64,000 bases of DNA, from assembly GCA_009911365.1 (NCBI GenBank), contig QXXF01000001.1, positions 1 through 64,000 on the forward strand, written 5' to 3'. Positions 56,010-64,000 of this stretch are shown here, piece after piece. The notes under the pieces were generated by a model. It was given only the letters and a program-made list of their open reading frames with translations. It had not been told where the DNA came from and searched no databases. This DNA is from Clostridiales bacterium (GTDB lineage: Bacteria > Bacillota > Clostridia > Peptostreptococcales > Anaerovoracaceae). Numbering within the stretch: position 1 is the first letter of the stretch; every line of letters begins with the position of its first letter. Both the position numbers and the translations under genes were made by a program.

Positions 56010-59000
56010 CTATATCTCAAAGTTATCGCCCAAGTCTAAGGAAAGCACTTTGGAAACGCCCTGCTCTGGCATGGTCACGCCGTACAGCACGTCCGCGTGT
56101 TCCATCGTGGCCTTTTGATGTGTGACTAAGGCGAACTGTATGTCATTGAATGTTTTTAAGTACTTGGCGAACCGCTCTATGTTGGCATCGTCCAGGGCCG
56201 CCTCCACCTCGTCCAAAATGCAGAAAGGCGTTGACCTTGTTTTCAGAACAGCGAACATCAGAGCAATGGCAGTCATGGTCTTTTCACCGCCTGACAGCAA
56301 ATTGATATTCTGCAGCTTTTTCCCCGGTGGCTGGGCGATGATTTCGATCCCTGATTCCAGCGGTGCCTTTTCATTGTCCAGGCGCAGTTGGGCGTGGCCG
56401 CCGCCAAACAATTGGGAAAACACCTGCTCAAAATGGGACACGACCTGGTCAAAGCATTGTTTGAACCTGGTTTTGATGGTTTTATCCATATCAGCGATGA
56501 TCTGGCTCAGGCTATCCGCCCCTTCCAAAATGTCGGCTCTCTGGGCTGTCAGGAATTCATAACGCTCTTTTACCTGTTCGTATTCCGCGATAGCCCCCAA
56601 ATTCACGTTTCCTAGTTCTTTCATCCTTGCTTTCAGCTGCCGGTTCTCCCTGACCGCCGCAGCCATGACAAAATCACGCTGTTTGAATTCCATGGCCTGG
56701 ACGTAGGAAACTTCAAAGCTTTCCCACAGTCGTTCTTTATAGGTGTTCAGCTGTGTCTCATTTTTCGCTTCTTTGATCTCCAGTTCGTATTTCTGGCTTT
56801 GCAGGGCATTTGCCTGCTGCTCTAGGGTTTCTTTTTCTTCTGCCAACTGTTCGGCCTGAAAGGCGGCTGCCTTTTGTTCTTGGGAAATTTCCTCTAAATA
56901 GTGCTCCAGATGAACCTTCGCCTCTGCCTTTTCCTTTACCACCGTCTCTATGTCCACTTGGTCTGACAGCAAGCGCTCCCTTTCTGCTGCCAAATGGACC
57001 AGCTCTTTTTCTTTGTCCAGCTTTTCCTGTTCCAGTTCTTCTATGGAGCGGTTTACCCGCCTGGCCAGGTCAGCGGCAGCCGCGGCTTTGTTTTCCCACG
57101 TTCCTGCCTTGATCCTAGCTGCTGTGATTTCCTCGCTCACCTTGTCCATGGCGGCCTTTTTTTCATCGTAAACATCCAGCTGATTCTGCGCCATCGCCTC
57201 TTTTTCCGCGATAATCCGCTGCTGAGTTTGGATCTTTTCTTCCAATTCTTGAATCATATGCTGAGAAGCGTCTTGCTCACCGCGGATATTGCCCAGCTCC
57301 TGTTCCCACTTGCCGCTGCTGGCTTTAAAATCATTAAGGAACGTCTCCATGGCTGCTCGCTGGTTTTCCTTTGTGACCAGTTCCAACTCCATGTCCTTTT
57401 CCTGCTCCTGAAGCTGTTCTACCTTTTCCTGGCATTGCCGGGAATCAGCTCGCAGCGTTTCCAAGCGATCCATACCCTCTGTCTTCCGGTGTTCCGCAGC
57501 TTCCAGCTTTTTATTCAGATCCGTGATCTCCGCTTTCCGGCCCAGCAGATTGGCGGTCCTGTTTTTGTACCTGCCTCCTGTGATGGCTCCGCCCGCGTTG
57601 ATGATCTCTCCTTCCAGTGTGACAAAACGAAGGCCCGCGGCTTTCTTTGACAGCCTCACCGCGTGATCCATGCTGTCTACGATCACCACTCGCCCCAGCA
57701 AATATTCCATGATCGGTCTGTACTCTGGCTGAAAAGTCACACAGTCAGCGCCAAATCCCTGAAAGCCTGGTTCCTGCCGCAGACGGCTGTCGTAATTGCC
57801 TCGGCCGCCCCGTACAGAAGAAACAGGCAGAAACGTCAGCCTGCCCGCCCTGCTTTCTTTTAACCTGGCGATCGCCTTCTGAGCGCTCTGATCATTGTCA
57901 CAGACAATGTTTTGCATAGCCGCGCCGAGGGCTGTTTCGATCGCGGTCTCAAAGCCCCTTGGAACTGTGATCAGTTCGCCTACTGTACCCCGAATGCCTG
58001 AGAGTCCGGATTTCATAATGAACCGCACCGCGTAGTTGTATCCTTCATAATTGCTTTCCATCTCTTCGATGGTCTTTTTCCGAGCAGAAAGCTGCCCCAT
58101 GGAGATCCGCAGGTTTTCCAGCTCTTTTGCCAAACGCTGTTCCTCTACCCCACAGTGCGCGGCATGCCGTCTTTGCTGTTCCAGCTCTCTTCGATTCTGC
58201 CCCAGCTCTTCTTCCAGCCCAGCCTTTTCCGCCCGCAGGCGGTTCATGGCATCCAGAGCTTCCCGGTTTCCATCCTCTCCCAAATGCTTTTCTTCTAAGA
58301 TCTGCTGTTTGCGCCGCTCCAGTGTTTCTTTCAGGTTTTCCAAACTAGTGACTTCCATGTTCCAAGAACTGATTTCACTGTGCAGCGCGAGGATGTCATT
58401 CTTTTGCTGATCCGCTGCTGCTGCTGCTGCCCGCAGTTCCTGATCCAAGGCTTCCTGACGCATGTTTTTTTCCCGCAGTTCCCGCTGGATCTCCTGCATG
58501 TCCTGCTCCGCACGGAGCTTGTTCTTGGAAAGCTCCGCCGCGTTGTCCGCTTCCCGCCGGAGCTTTTCTTTTAGTCCGCTGATCTCGTCTTTTAGCCTGG
58601 CATCTCTTTCCTGGATAGCAGTGATCCGTTCCTGCTCCAGCCTTCCTTTGCTTTCCAGCTGACTGATTTCCTCTGTGCCCCGCATCAATTTTTCTCGGCT
58701 TTCATCCATTGCCTGCCGCAGGTTGTGACTCCTTTGCCGGGTGTCCGCCAGACGCTGATCCGCAGCTGCTTTTTGTTTCCTTTTTTCTTCCAAGCTAAAA
58801 TTCAGCTCAGCGATGTCATCCTTGAGATATTCGTTTTTCAGCTCCAGGCTTTCTATGCTGCTGAGGGTGATGTTGATTTCCAAGATCTTGTGTTTGTCCC
58901 GCAGCCCGATATACTCGCTAGCTTTTACGCTGTCTTCTTTCAGCGTATCGATGCGGCCTTCGATCTCCCCGATAATGTCATTGACTCGTTCCAGGTTGGC

Positions 59001-59555
59001 TGAGGCTGCCGCCAGTTTTCGCTCGGACTCGGCTTTTCTGGTTCGATACATGACGATGCCCGCGGCCTCTTCAAAAATTTCCCGCCTGCCCTCTGCCTTG
59101 CTGCTAACAATATCAGAGATCTTTCCCTGTCCAATGAGGGAATAGCCATCCACGCCGATGCCCGTGTCCATGATCAGTTCCCGGATATCTCGCAGCCTGC
59201 ACTGATTGTTATTGATGAAATATTCGCTCTCTCCAGAGCGAAACATCCGCCTAGTGATAGCGACTTCATTGTAGTCAATGGGCAGGCTTTCATCAGAATT
59301 GTCAATGACTAGCGTCACTTCTGCCATGCCTCTGGATTTTCTGCTGGCGGTCCCGGAAAAAATCACTTCCTCCATCTTGCCGCCTCGGAGCATGCGGGGG
59401 CTTTGCTCACCCAAGACCCATCTGACTGCGTCGCTAATGTTGCTCTTGCCGCTGCCGTTTGGTCCTATGATACAAGTAACGCCCTGGTGGAACTCGATGA
59501 CCACTGGCTCAGCAAAGGACTTGAACCCATGGAGTTCCATACGTTTAAAATACAT
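56010..59555 (-). CDS. smc: Chromosome segregation protein SMC
   Basis: The 1181-residue condensin has Walker A CIIGPNGSGKSNISDAVRW at the start, two long coiled coils around a hinge (residues about 500-650, SGIRGTVGELITVPRG), the signature LLSGGEKTMTAIALMFA and Walker B FCILDEVEAALDD. The frame is open to 59642, but MYFKRMELHGFKSF at 59555 is the normal start, with AAAGGGG upstream. It overlaps rnc by 11 bases. Confidence 0.96.
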   Translation of the reverse strand: MYFKRMELHGFKSFAEPVVIEFHQGVTCIIGPNGSGKSNISDAVRWVLGEQSPRMLRGGKMEEVIFSGTASRKSRGMAEVTLVIDNSDESLPIDYNEVAITRRMFRSGESEYFINNNQCRLRDIRELIMDTGIGVDGYSLIGQGKISDIVSSKAEGRREIFEEAAGIVMYRTRKAESERKLAAASANLERVNDIIGEIEGRIDTLKEDSVKASEYIGLRDKHKILEINITLSSIESLELKNEYLKDDIAELNFSLEEKRKQKAAADQRLADTRQRSHNLRQAMDESREKLMRGTEEISQLESKGRLEQERITAIQERDARLKDEISGLKEKLRREADNAAELSKNKLRAEQDMQEIQRELREKNMRQEALDQELRAAAAAADQQKNDILALHSEISSWNMEVTSLENLKETLERRKQQILEEKHLGEDGNREALDAMNRLRAEKAGLEEELGQNRRELEQQRRHAAHCGVEEQRLAKELENLRISMGQLSARKKTIEEMESNYEGYNYAVRFIMKSGLSGIRGTVGELITVPRGFETAIETALGAAMQNIVCDNDQSAQKAIARLKESRAGRLTFLPVSSVRGGRGNYDSRLRQEPGFQGFGADCVTFQPEYRPIMEYLLGRVVIVDSMDHAVRLSKKAAGLRFVTLEGEIINAGGAITGGRYKNRTANLLGRKAEITDLNKKLEAAEHRKTEGMDRLETLRADSRQCQEKVEQLQEQEKDMELELVTKENQRAAMETFLNDFKASSGKWEQELGNIRGEQDASQHMIQELEEKIQTQQRIIAEKEAMAQNQLDVYDEKKAAMDKVSEEITAARIKAGTWENKAAAAADLARRVNRSIEELEQEKLDKEKELVHLAAERERLLSDQVDIETVVKEKAEAKVHLEHYLEEISQEQKAAAFQAEQLAEEKETLEQQANALQSQKYELEIKEAKNETQLNTYKERLWESFEVSYVQAMEFKQRDFVMAAAVRENRQLKARMKELGNVNLGAIAEYEQVKERYEFLTAQRADILEGADSLSQIIADMDKTIKTRFKQCFDQVVSHFEQVFSQLFGGGHAQLRLDNEKAPLESGIEIIAQPPGKKLQNINLLSGGEKTMTAIALMFAVLKTRSTPFCILDEVEAALDDANIERFAKYLKTFNDIQFALVTHQKATMEHADVLYGVTMPEQGVSKVLSLDLGDNFEI

Positions 59556-60249
59556 GCAGGCCCCTTTCCAGCGCGTCCCTTGCCGCGTTCTGTTCAGCCA
59601 GCTTTTTGCTCTTTCCCATCCCGCTGCCAATTGCCTTTCCACAAGCCTCCAGCCTTACGGAAAAGGTTTTGTCATGGTCTGGTCCTTCTTCCTTTTCTGT
59701 CACATATCGGATATCCAGGATCCCTTTTGCCTGGAGCTGTTCTTGCAGATCTGATTTATAGTCCTGATTGCTCAGCTTCCCATTCCCCGCGTCCAGCAAC
59801 GCGTTTTGGAAAATCTCCAGCACAAAATCTCTGGCTTCTTCGTACCCGCCATCCAGATAAACCGCTCCAATGACCGCCTCCATGGCATCCGCCAGGATCG
59901 AATCTCGCTCCCGGCCTCCTGATTTTTCCTCCCCCTTGCTAAACTGCATATAGGTTCCTACGGAAAGCGCTCTGGCTGCTTCGGCCAAAGATTTTTCACA
60001 TACGATGGAGGCCCTAGCCTTTGTTAGCTGCCCCTCTTCGGCTTTTTCCATCTTTTTGTACAAATCTTCGCCAACAATAGCATCTAAAAACGCGTCTCCT
60101 AAAAACTCTAAACGCTCGTTGTCGTTGAGCCTGCTCTGTCCCTGTTCCTTTACATAAGAGCTGTGAGTCAGGGCCCTTCCTAACAGTTTCTTGTCTTTAA
60201 ATTGATATCCAATGATTTTCTCAAAATCCCTATTGTTGTTCACCAGCAA
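59545..60249 (-). CDS. rnc: Ribonuclease III
   Basis: The 234-residue double-strand RNase has the signature NERLEFLGDAFLDAIVGE, the second acidic set DAMEAVIGAVYLDGG and a C-terminal dsRNA-binding domain (DYKSDLQEQLQAKG, GSGMGKSKKLAEQNAARDAL). It overlaps plsX by 20 bases. No acpP gene lies between plsX and rnc. Confidence 0.96.
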   Translation of the reverse strand: MLVNNNRDFEKIIGYQFKDKKLLGRALTHSSYVKEQGQSRLNDNERLEFLGDAFLDAIVGEDLYKKMEKAEEGQLTKARASIVCEKSLAEAARALSVGTYMQFSKGEEKSGGRERDSILADAMEAVIGAVYLDGGYEEARDFVLEIFQNALLDAGNGKLSNQDYKSDLQEQLQAKGILDIRYVTEKEEGPDHDKTFSVRLEACGKAIGSGMGKSKKLAEQNAARDALERGLHVF

Positions 60250-61249
60250 TAATCTCCTCCAAATCTGTAATGGCGGCTTTGATTTTGTCTACGACCCCTT
60301 CTTCCGCGTACGGGATCCCCTTTAAGATCGTGTTTTTTACCGCGTTGGCATTGGATGAGCCGTGCATTTTTACCATGGCTCCGTCCACGCCTAAGATCGG
60401 CGCGCCGCCGTATTCTGTGTAATCGAATTCGTCTTTTAGTTCTCCCAGCTTGTTCTTGAGGAACATGGCTCCAATTTTCGCTTTCAATCCATCTAAGAAC
60501 TTTTTCTTTAGCAACTTTAAAATGTTCCATGCCAGGCCTTCGGTCAGCTTTAAAATCACGTTTCCCACAAAGCCATCGCACACGATGACATCGCAGGCTC
60601 CGGCTGGGATGTCCCGGGCTTCCACATTGCCCACGAAGTTGATGGGTGCTTGTTTCAGCTGTTTGTAAGCCTCTTTTGTGACACTGGTCCCTTTTGACTC
60701 TTCCACGCCCAGGTTCACCAGCCCTACTCTCGGTTCCGGACGGCCAAAGACTTTTTCTACATAGATACTGCCCATTGTGCCGTATTCTAATAAATTATGC
60801 GCCTTTGATTCCGCGCTGGCCCCCGCGTCCACCAGCAGACAGGCTTTATCCCCCAATATAGGATAAATGCTGGCAAGCGCCGGCCTGTCGATACCGTTGA
60901 TCCGGCCTAGGATCATCCTGCCTCCTACTACCTGCGCACCTGTGTTTCCCGCAGAAATGAAAATGTCGCCTTCGCCGTTTTTCACCATGGTCAGCCCTAC
61001 TACCATGGAAGAATTTTTCTTACGCTTGATGGCTTTCACCGGGCTGTCTTCGTTTGTGATCACCTCTTCAGCGTGGACCACTTTGACCTGCTGGGGATCA
61101 TATTGATACTTGTCCAGTTCTTTCTGAATTTTATCTTCTTTGCCAACGATATAAATTTCGTGGCTCATTTCTTTGGCAGCTTGCACCGCTCCTTTTACGA
61201 TTTCCACTGGCGCATTGTCGCCGCCCATTCCGTCAAGTATGACTCTCAT
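60230..61249 (-). CDS. plsX: Phosphate acyltransferase PlsX
   Basis: The 339-residue enzyme makes acyl-phosphate from acyl-ACP for PlsY. It starts MRVILDGMGGDNAPVEIVKGAVQA and has FISAGNTGAQVVGGR and CDVIVCDGFVGNVILKLTEG. GGAGGGAG precedes the ATG. It heads the long plsX-rnc-smc-ftsY-der-plsY-gpsA series. Confidence 0.96.
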   Translation of the reverse strand: MRVILDGMGGDNAPVEIVKGAVQAAKEMSHEIYIVGKEDKIQKELDKYQYDPQQVKVVHAEEVITNEDSPVKAIKRKKNSSMVVGLTMVKNGEGDIFISAGNTGAQVVGGRMILGRINGIDRPALASIYPILGDKACLLVDAGASAESKAHNLLEYGTMGSIYVEKVFGRPEPRVGLVNLGVEESKGTSVTKEAYKQLKQAPINFVGNVEARDIPAGACDVIVCDGFVGNVILKLTEGLAWNILKLLKKKFLDGLKAKIGAMFLKNKLGELKDEFDYTEYGGAPILGVDGAMVKMHGSSNANAVKNTILKGIPYAEEGVVDKIKAAITDLEEIIAGEQQ

Positions 61250-61331
61250 ATTCTCCCTCCATCGATCTAATTTTTCTGCCGATTCCCCGCTGTCCCTCTA
61301 TTTTTATTTTCATGACAAATATACAGGTTAA

Positions 61332-61360
61332 ATCATATCATAAACAGGGGAATTTTGCAA
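61332..61360 (-). promoter_or_regulatory. Sigma-A promoter of the plsX operon
   Basis: On the minus strand TTGCAA (61355-61360), 17 bases, TATGAT (61332-61337). It lies between the preTA terminator and plsX, about 80 bases before the start. Confidence 0.7.
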
Positions 61361-61372
61361 TGTTGACAATAC

Positions 61373-61407
61373 GCAAAACAGCGTCCGCGAAGGGAACGCT
61401 GTTTTGC
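61373..61407 (-). terminator. Intrinsic terminator after preA
   Basis: GCAAAACAGCGT (61373-61384) and ACGCTGTTTTGC (61396-61407) form a perfect 12-bp stem with an 11-base loop. The TTTT is inside the stem arm, so it is less than ideal, but it separates preTA from the plsX promoter. Confidence 0.65.
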
Positions 61408-61450
61408 AGTGTGTATGGTAACTTTGTGTGAAGAATTTCAGAATGCGGAA

Positions 61451-62704
61451 TCAGTCGTAATGATGCTTTAAAGTAACATCGACTGGATTTCTGCCTTCTT
61501 TCCACTTGATTTCTCCTGGTGTGATGCATTCCTGAACTGGGCATACATTGAGACACAGGTGACAGCCTACGCAGTTGTCGTTCAATTCTGGTCTTCTCTT
61601 TTCCGCGTTCCAGTCAATAGCCTGGTGCGCCGCGTCATAACAAGAAATGTAGCATCTTCCGCAGCCAATACATTTGTCCTCGTCAAAGTTTGGCAGAATC
61701 TTGAAGTCACGGTTCAGGTCTTCCGCAGGAATGATGTTCGGAAGCGCCAGCCCAATAAAGTCATCCAGCTTGTTGTAGCCTCGTTCGTCCATAAAGTGCA
61801 TCAGGCCGTTTGCCATGTCTTCTACGATGCGGTAACCATACTGCATGATGGAAGTCGTAACCTGCAGGTTGCGGCATCCCAGTGCCAGGAATTCCGCACA
61901 GTCTCTCCATGTTTCGATACCACCGATACCGGAGATCTCCAGATCTTTCAGCTTTTCGTTCTGCAGCATCTGGGCGATGAAACGAAGCGCGATCGGTTTT
62001 ACCGCTGCTCCGGAATATCCGGAAATGGAAGACTTTCCATTTACAACAGGCATGCCTGTCATGTTTTCAAAGTCAATGTTCGTAATGGATTTGACTGTAT
62101 TGATCGCGGATACAGAAGCCGCTCCGCCTTCGATTGCCGCAATAGCAGGCACTTCCATGCTAGTGATGTTCGGCGTCATCTTGGCGATGAACGGGATATC
62201 CGTTACGCTGGTCACTGCCTGGCAGTAGGATTTTACCAGCTCTGGGTTGGAACCTACGTCCGAACCCATGGCGTGACTGGTCATCTGTGGGCAAGAGAAG
62301 TTTCCTTCAATCAGGTCAGCCTCTGCCTGTTCTGCCATTTTCGCCAGATCTTTCCATTCCTGCTCGTTACTGCCCATGATGGAAGCTACCATGATTTTGT
62401 CAGGATAGTCTCTCTTGAGCTTTCTCATATTTTCAAAGTTCAGTTCTGTTGGCTTGTCGGAAATCTGTTCCATGTTCTTGAAGCCCAGCCAAGGGAGACC
62501 TTCTTTGTTTGTCTGGTCGAATCTCGGGGAGCATTCGTCTGCGACAAAGATCCCTACTGTCTTGTAGAATACGCCGCCCCAGCCTGTTTCAAAGCATTTC
62601 GCGACCATCTCGTAATTGCTTCCAACCGGTGAACTTGAAAGGAAGAACGGATTTTCGCATTCAACACCTAAATAGTTTATGGATAAATCTTTTTTAACTG
62701 CCAT
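61451..62704 (-). CDS. preA: NAD-dependent dihydropyrimidine dehydrogenase, catalytic subunit PreA
   Basis: The 417-residue flavoprotein has the dihydroorotate-dehydrogenase-like barrel: [21 protein letters not shown], the catalytic-cysteine segment [22 protein letters not shown] and [18 protein letters not shown]. Two C-terminal [4Fe-4S] clusters are [17 protein letters not shown] and [16 protein letters not shown]. With PreT it reduces uracil or thymine with NADH, or runs in reverse. It is the second gene of the pair; one base separates it from preT. Confidence 0.93.
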   Translation of the reverse strand: MAVKKDLSINYLGVECENPFFLSSSPVGSNYEMVAKCFETGWGGVFYKTVGIFVADECSPRFDQTNKEGLPWLGFKNMEQISDKPTELNFENMRKLKRDYPDKIMVASIMGSNEQEWKDLAKMAEQAEADLIEGNFSCPQMTSHAMGSDVGSNPELVKSYCQAVTSVTDIPFIAKMTPNITSMEVPAIAAIEGGAASVSAINTVKSITNIDFENMTGMPVVNGKSSISGYSGAAVKPIALRFIAQMLQNEKLKDLEISGIGGIETWRDCAEFLALGCRNLQVTTSIMQYGYRIVEDMANGLMHFMDERGYNKLDDFIGLALPNIIPAEDLNRDFKILPNFDEDKCIGCGRCYISCYDAAHQAIDWNAEKRRPELNDNCVGCHLCLNVCPVQECITPGEIKWKEGRNPVDVTLKHHYD

Positions 62705-62705
62705 C

Positions 62706-63971
62706 CTACTTCACTCCTTTCTTTTCAAGATACGCGATCATGGATGCCGCTGCCGCTTTTCCAGCCGCGACCGCCTCTACGACCGTCTTGCCACCATTTA
62801 CGATATCGCCAGCAGCAAAGAATTTGTCCGCGCTGGTGACCCCGTCTTCTCCGGCCTCAATAGTCCCTTTGTCTGTCAGCTTGACAGGTGCTACCTTCGC
62901 CATGTCTTCCGCGCCCTGGCCTGTAGCGAACACAATAGTATCAGCGGAAATTTTCAATTCAGCCGCTTCATCCCGGAATCCTTTGAACACGGCAGTCTCC
63001 GCTTTTCCATTTCCTTCTACTGCTGCTGGAGCCATGCCAGTTGTGATGCCGATGCCCAGTTCCAGCGCGTACTGGAATTCTGTCATATTGCCCGGTGCTT
63101 CTTCCAACGTCCTTCTATAAACGATTTTCACATCTTCCGCACCCAACAGCTTGGCTGTTACCGCGCAGTCCACAGTAACGTCTCCGCCACCTACGACTAC
63201 GACTTTCTTGCCTGGATCAAAGGCTTCCTGCTTAGTTCTTGCCTCTTTCAGGAAGTCCGCCGCCGCATAAACGCCTTTCAGCTCTTTCCCAGGAATATCT
63301 GGGATATTGGTCCCCCAAAGGCCTGCACCGATGAACACTGCGTCATAATCCGCCACATCGCCTTCTTTTACATCTTTTCCAAAGTCAAATTTGACACCAA
63401 GACCTTCTACCTGAGCGATGTCGTGATCCACGACTGCCTGTGGCAGTCTGCTTGGAACGATTCCATAAGTCAGCACGCCACCCGCTTTTGCTTCTCTTTC
63501 CAGGATAGTAACGTCATATCCGGCTTTTGCCAGTTCAGCCGCGCATGCCAGTGACGCTGGTCCTGCGCCAACGCAAGCGATCTTTCCTGCTTTTTTGTCA
63601 TCGCCTGCTTTCAGAGTCTTCATTCCAAATACTTCTTCCTGCTCAATCGCATATCTTTGCAGTCTTCCGATTTCAATCGGTTTGTCGATACCGCATCTAG
63701 AGCAAGCTTCTTCGCACAGCCTGTCATATGGACAGACTCTTGCGCAGGTTCCGCCTAAAACGTTGTTTTCTCTGATGGTTTCAGCCGCACCTTTTACGTT
63801 TCTGAACCGAATGGAACGGATGAACTTCGCAGGATCCGTCCCTGCTGGGCAGCCCTGGCTGCATGGTGCGTCGTGACACAACAGGCATCTTGCGGCTTCT
63901 TCCATAGCAGTCCTATGGGTGAAGCCAGCAACTGCTTCTGCGGTGTACTTTGCTTTTACTACTTTACTCAA
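62706..63971 (-). CDS. preT: NAD-dependent dihydropyrimidine dehydrogenase, electron-input subunit PreT
   Basis: The 421-residue protein resembles the small subunit of glutamate synthase. The N-terminal cysteines [19 protein letters not shown] and [17 protein letters not shown] hold two [4Fe-4S] clusters. [20 protein letters not shown] binds FAD and [18 protein letters not shown] binds NAD(P). The start is TTG at 63971, with AGGAGG 8 bases upstream; no ATG is suitably placed. Another NAD-linked role in electron transfer is possible, but the pairing with PreA makes the call firm. Confidence 0.9.
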   Translation of the reverse strand: MSKVVKAKYTAEAVAGFTHRTAMEEAARCLLCHDAPCSQGCPAGTDPAKFIRSIRFRNVKGAAETIRENNVLGGTCARVCPYDRLCEEACSRCGIDKPIEIGRLQRYAIEQEEVFGMKTLKAGDDKKAGKIACVGAGPASLACAAELAKAGYDVTILEREAKAGGVLTYGIVPSRLPQAVVDHDIAQVEGLGVKFDFGKDVKEGDVADYDAVFIGAGLWGTNIPDIPGKELKGVYAAADFLKEARTKQEAFDPGKKVVVVGGGDVTVDCAVTAKLLGAEDVKIVYRRTLEEAPGNMTEFQYALELGIGITTGMAPAAVEGNGKAETAVFKGFRDEAAELKISADTIVFATGQGAEDMAKVAPVKLTDKGTIEAGEDGVTSADKFFAAGDIVNGGKTVVEAVAAGKAAAASMIAYLEKKGVK

Positions 63972-64000
63972 TTTACATTCCTCCTTACCGCGTTGCTTTT

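Noticed and set aside
61559-63554. Two long plus-strand frames (357 and 291 codons) opposite preA and preT
   Set aside because: They are antisense shadows caused by the codon bias of the real genes; products are rich in H, R, F and C without family features.

Overview
The window comes from an anaerobic, endospore-forming Clostridia-type Firmicute. The signs are a [FeFe]-hydrogenase of the HydABC type, SpoIVA, a T-box leader on valS, AGGAGG ribosome sites, and two sigma-54 regulator/transporter modules. I cannot name the species; the mix would fit Eubacteriales or Anaerovoracaceae-like amino-acid fermenters, which is inference. Coding density is high. The clearly foreign-looking parts are an AT-rich restriction-modification pair (13.4-15.5 kb) and an accessory patch at about 40.4-46.6 kb.

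Layout. 0-4.6 kb (minus strand): a saccharopine-dehydrogenase-like fragment, an NhaC-family antiporter behind a probable sigma-54 promoter, a PAS/AAA+/Fis regulator and a radical SAM protein. 4.7-8.6 kb: thioesterase, feoA, a feoB with a ruined GTPase domain, and a PhzF-like enzyme. 8.6-13.4 kb: a repeat-rich leader with an internal terminator, then hydC-hydB-hydA. 13.4-15.5 kb: a type II restriction enzyme and an HTH-fused cytosine-5 methyltransferase. 15.7 kb: a TM1266-type hydrogenase-system regulator. 16-21 kb: an operon for an unknown substrate (GPH symporter, cyclase-family hydrolase, ureohydrolase) behind a consensus sigma-54 promoter with an upstream palindrome and its own regulator. 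21-27.8 kb: the complete F1Fo ATP synthase operon atpIBEFHAGDC, whose c subunit carries a Na+-type ligand set. 28-33 kb: MATE pump, TagO/WecA-type transferase, dCMP deaminase, truA, yhbY, prepilin peptidase. 33-34 kb: an orphan Hpt protein flanked by two unassigned structured elements. 34-40.3 kb: an SSB-like protein, GNAT, lipid kinase, folC, valS and its T-box. 40.4-46.6 kb: an orphan 504-residue protein, a marR-MATE unit, a PIN toxin with a frameshifted RelB/DinJ-type antitoxin, a MATE gene remnant, an Rpn-family protein that has lost its catalytic core, and palindromic repeats. 46.6-61.2 kb (minus): plsX-rnc-smc-ftsY-der-plsY-gpsA-miaB-flippase-pssA-psd-spoIVA. 61.4-64 kb: the preT-preA dihydropyrimidine dehydrogenase pair.

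How the parts work together. HydABC would couple NADH and ferredoxin oxidation to H2 release; the small TM1266 protein probably belonged to the same locus before the restriction-modification pair came between them. NhaC and a Na+-type ATP synthase would fit a sodium economy. PlsX/PlsY/GpsA plus PssA/Psd make phosphatidate and phosphatidylethanolamine beside cell-division and sporulation genes.

The best candidates for something undescribed are: a dispersed structured repeat (five copies; two adjoining units in the hydC leader, one in the leader of the Rpn gene, two directly behind intrinsic terminators); a promoter-driven, pseudoknot-capable RNA at 33.6-33.87 kb; the pseudo-GTPase FeoB; a PlsY that begins with the GIIGG-DGPT motif of Na+-pumping decarboxylases; and the sigma-54-controlled GPH/cyclase/ureohydrolase pathway.
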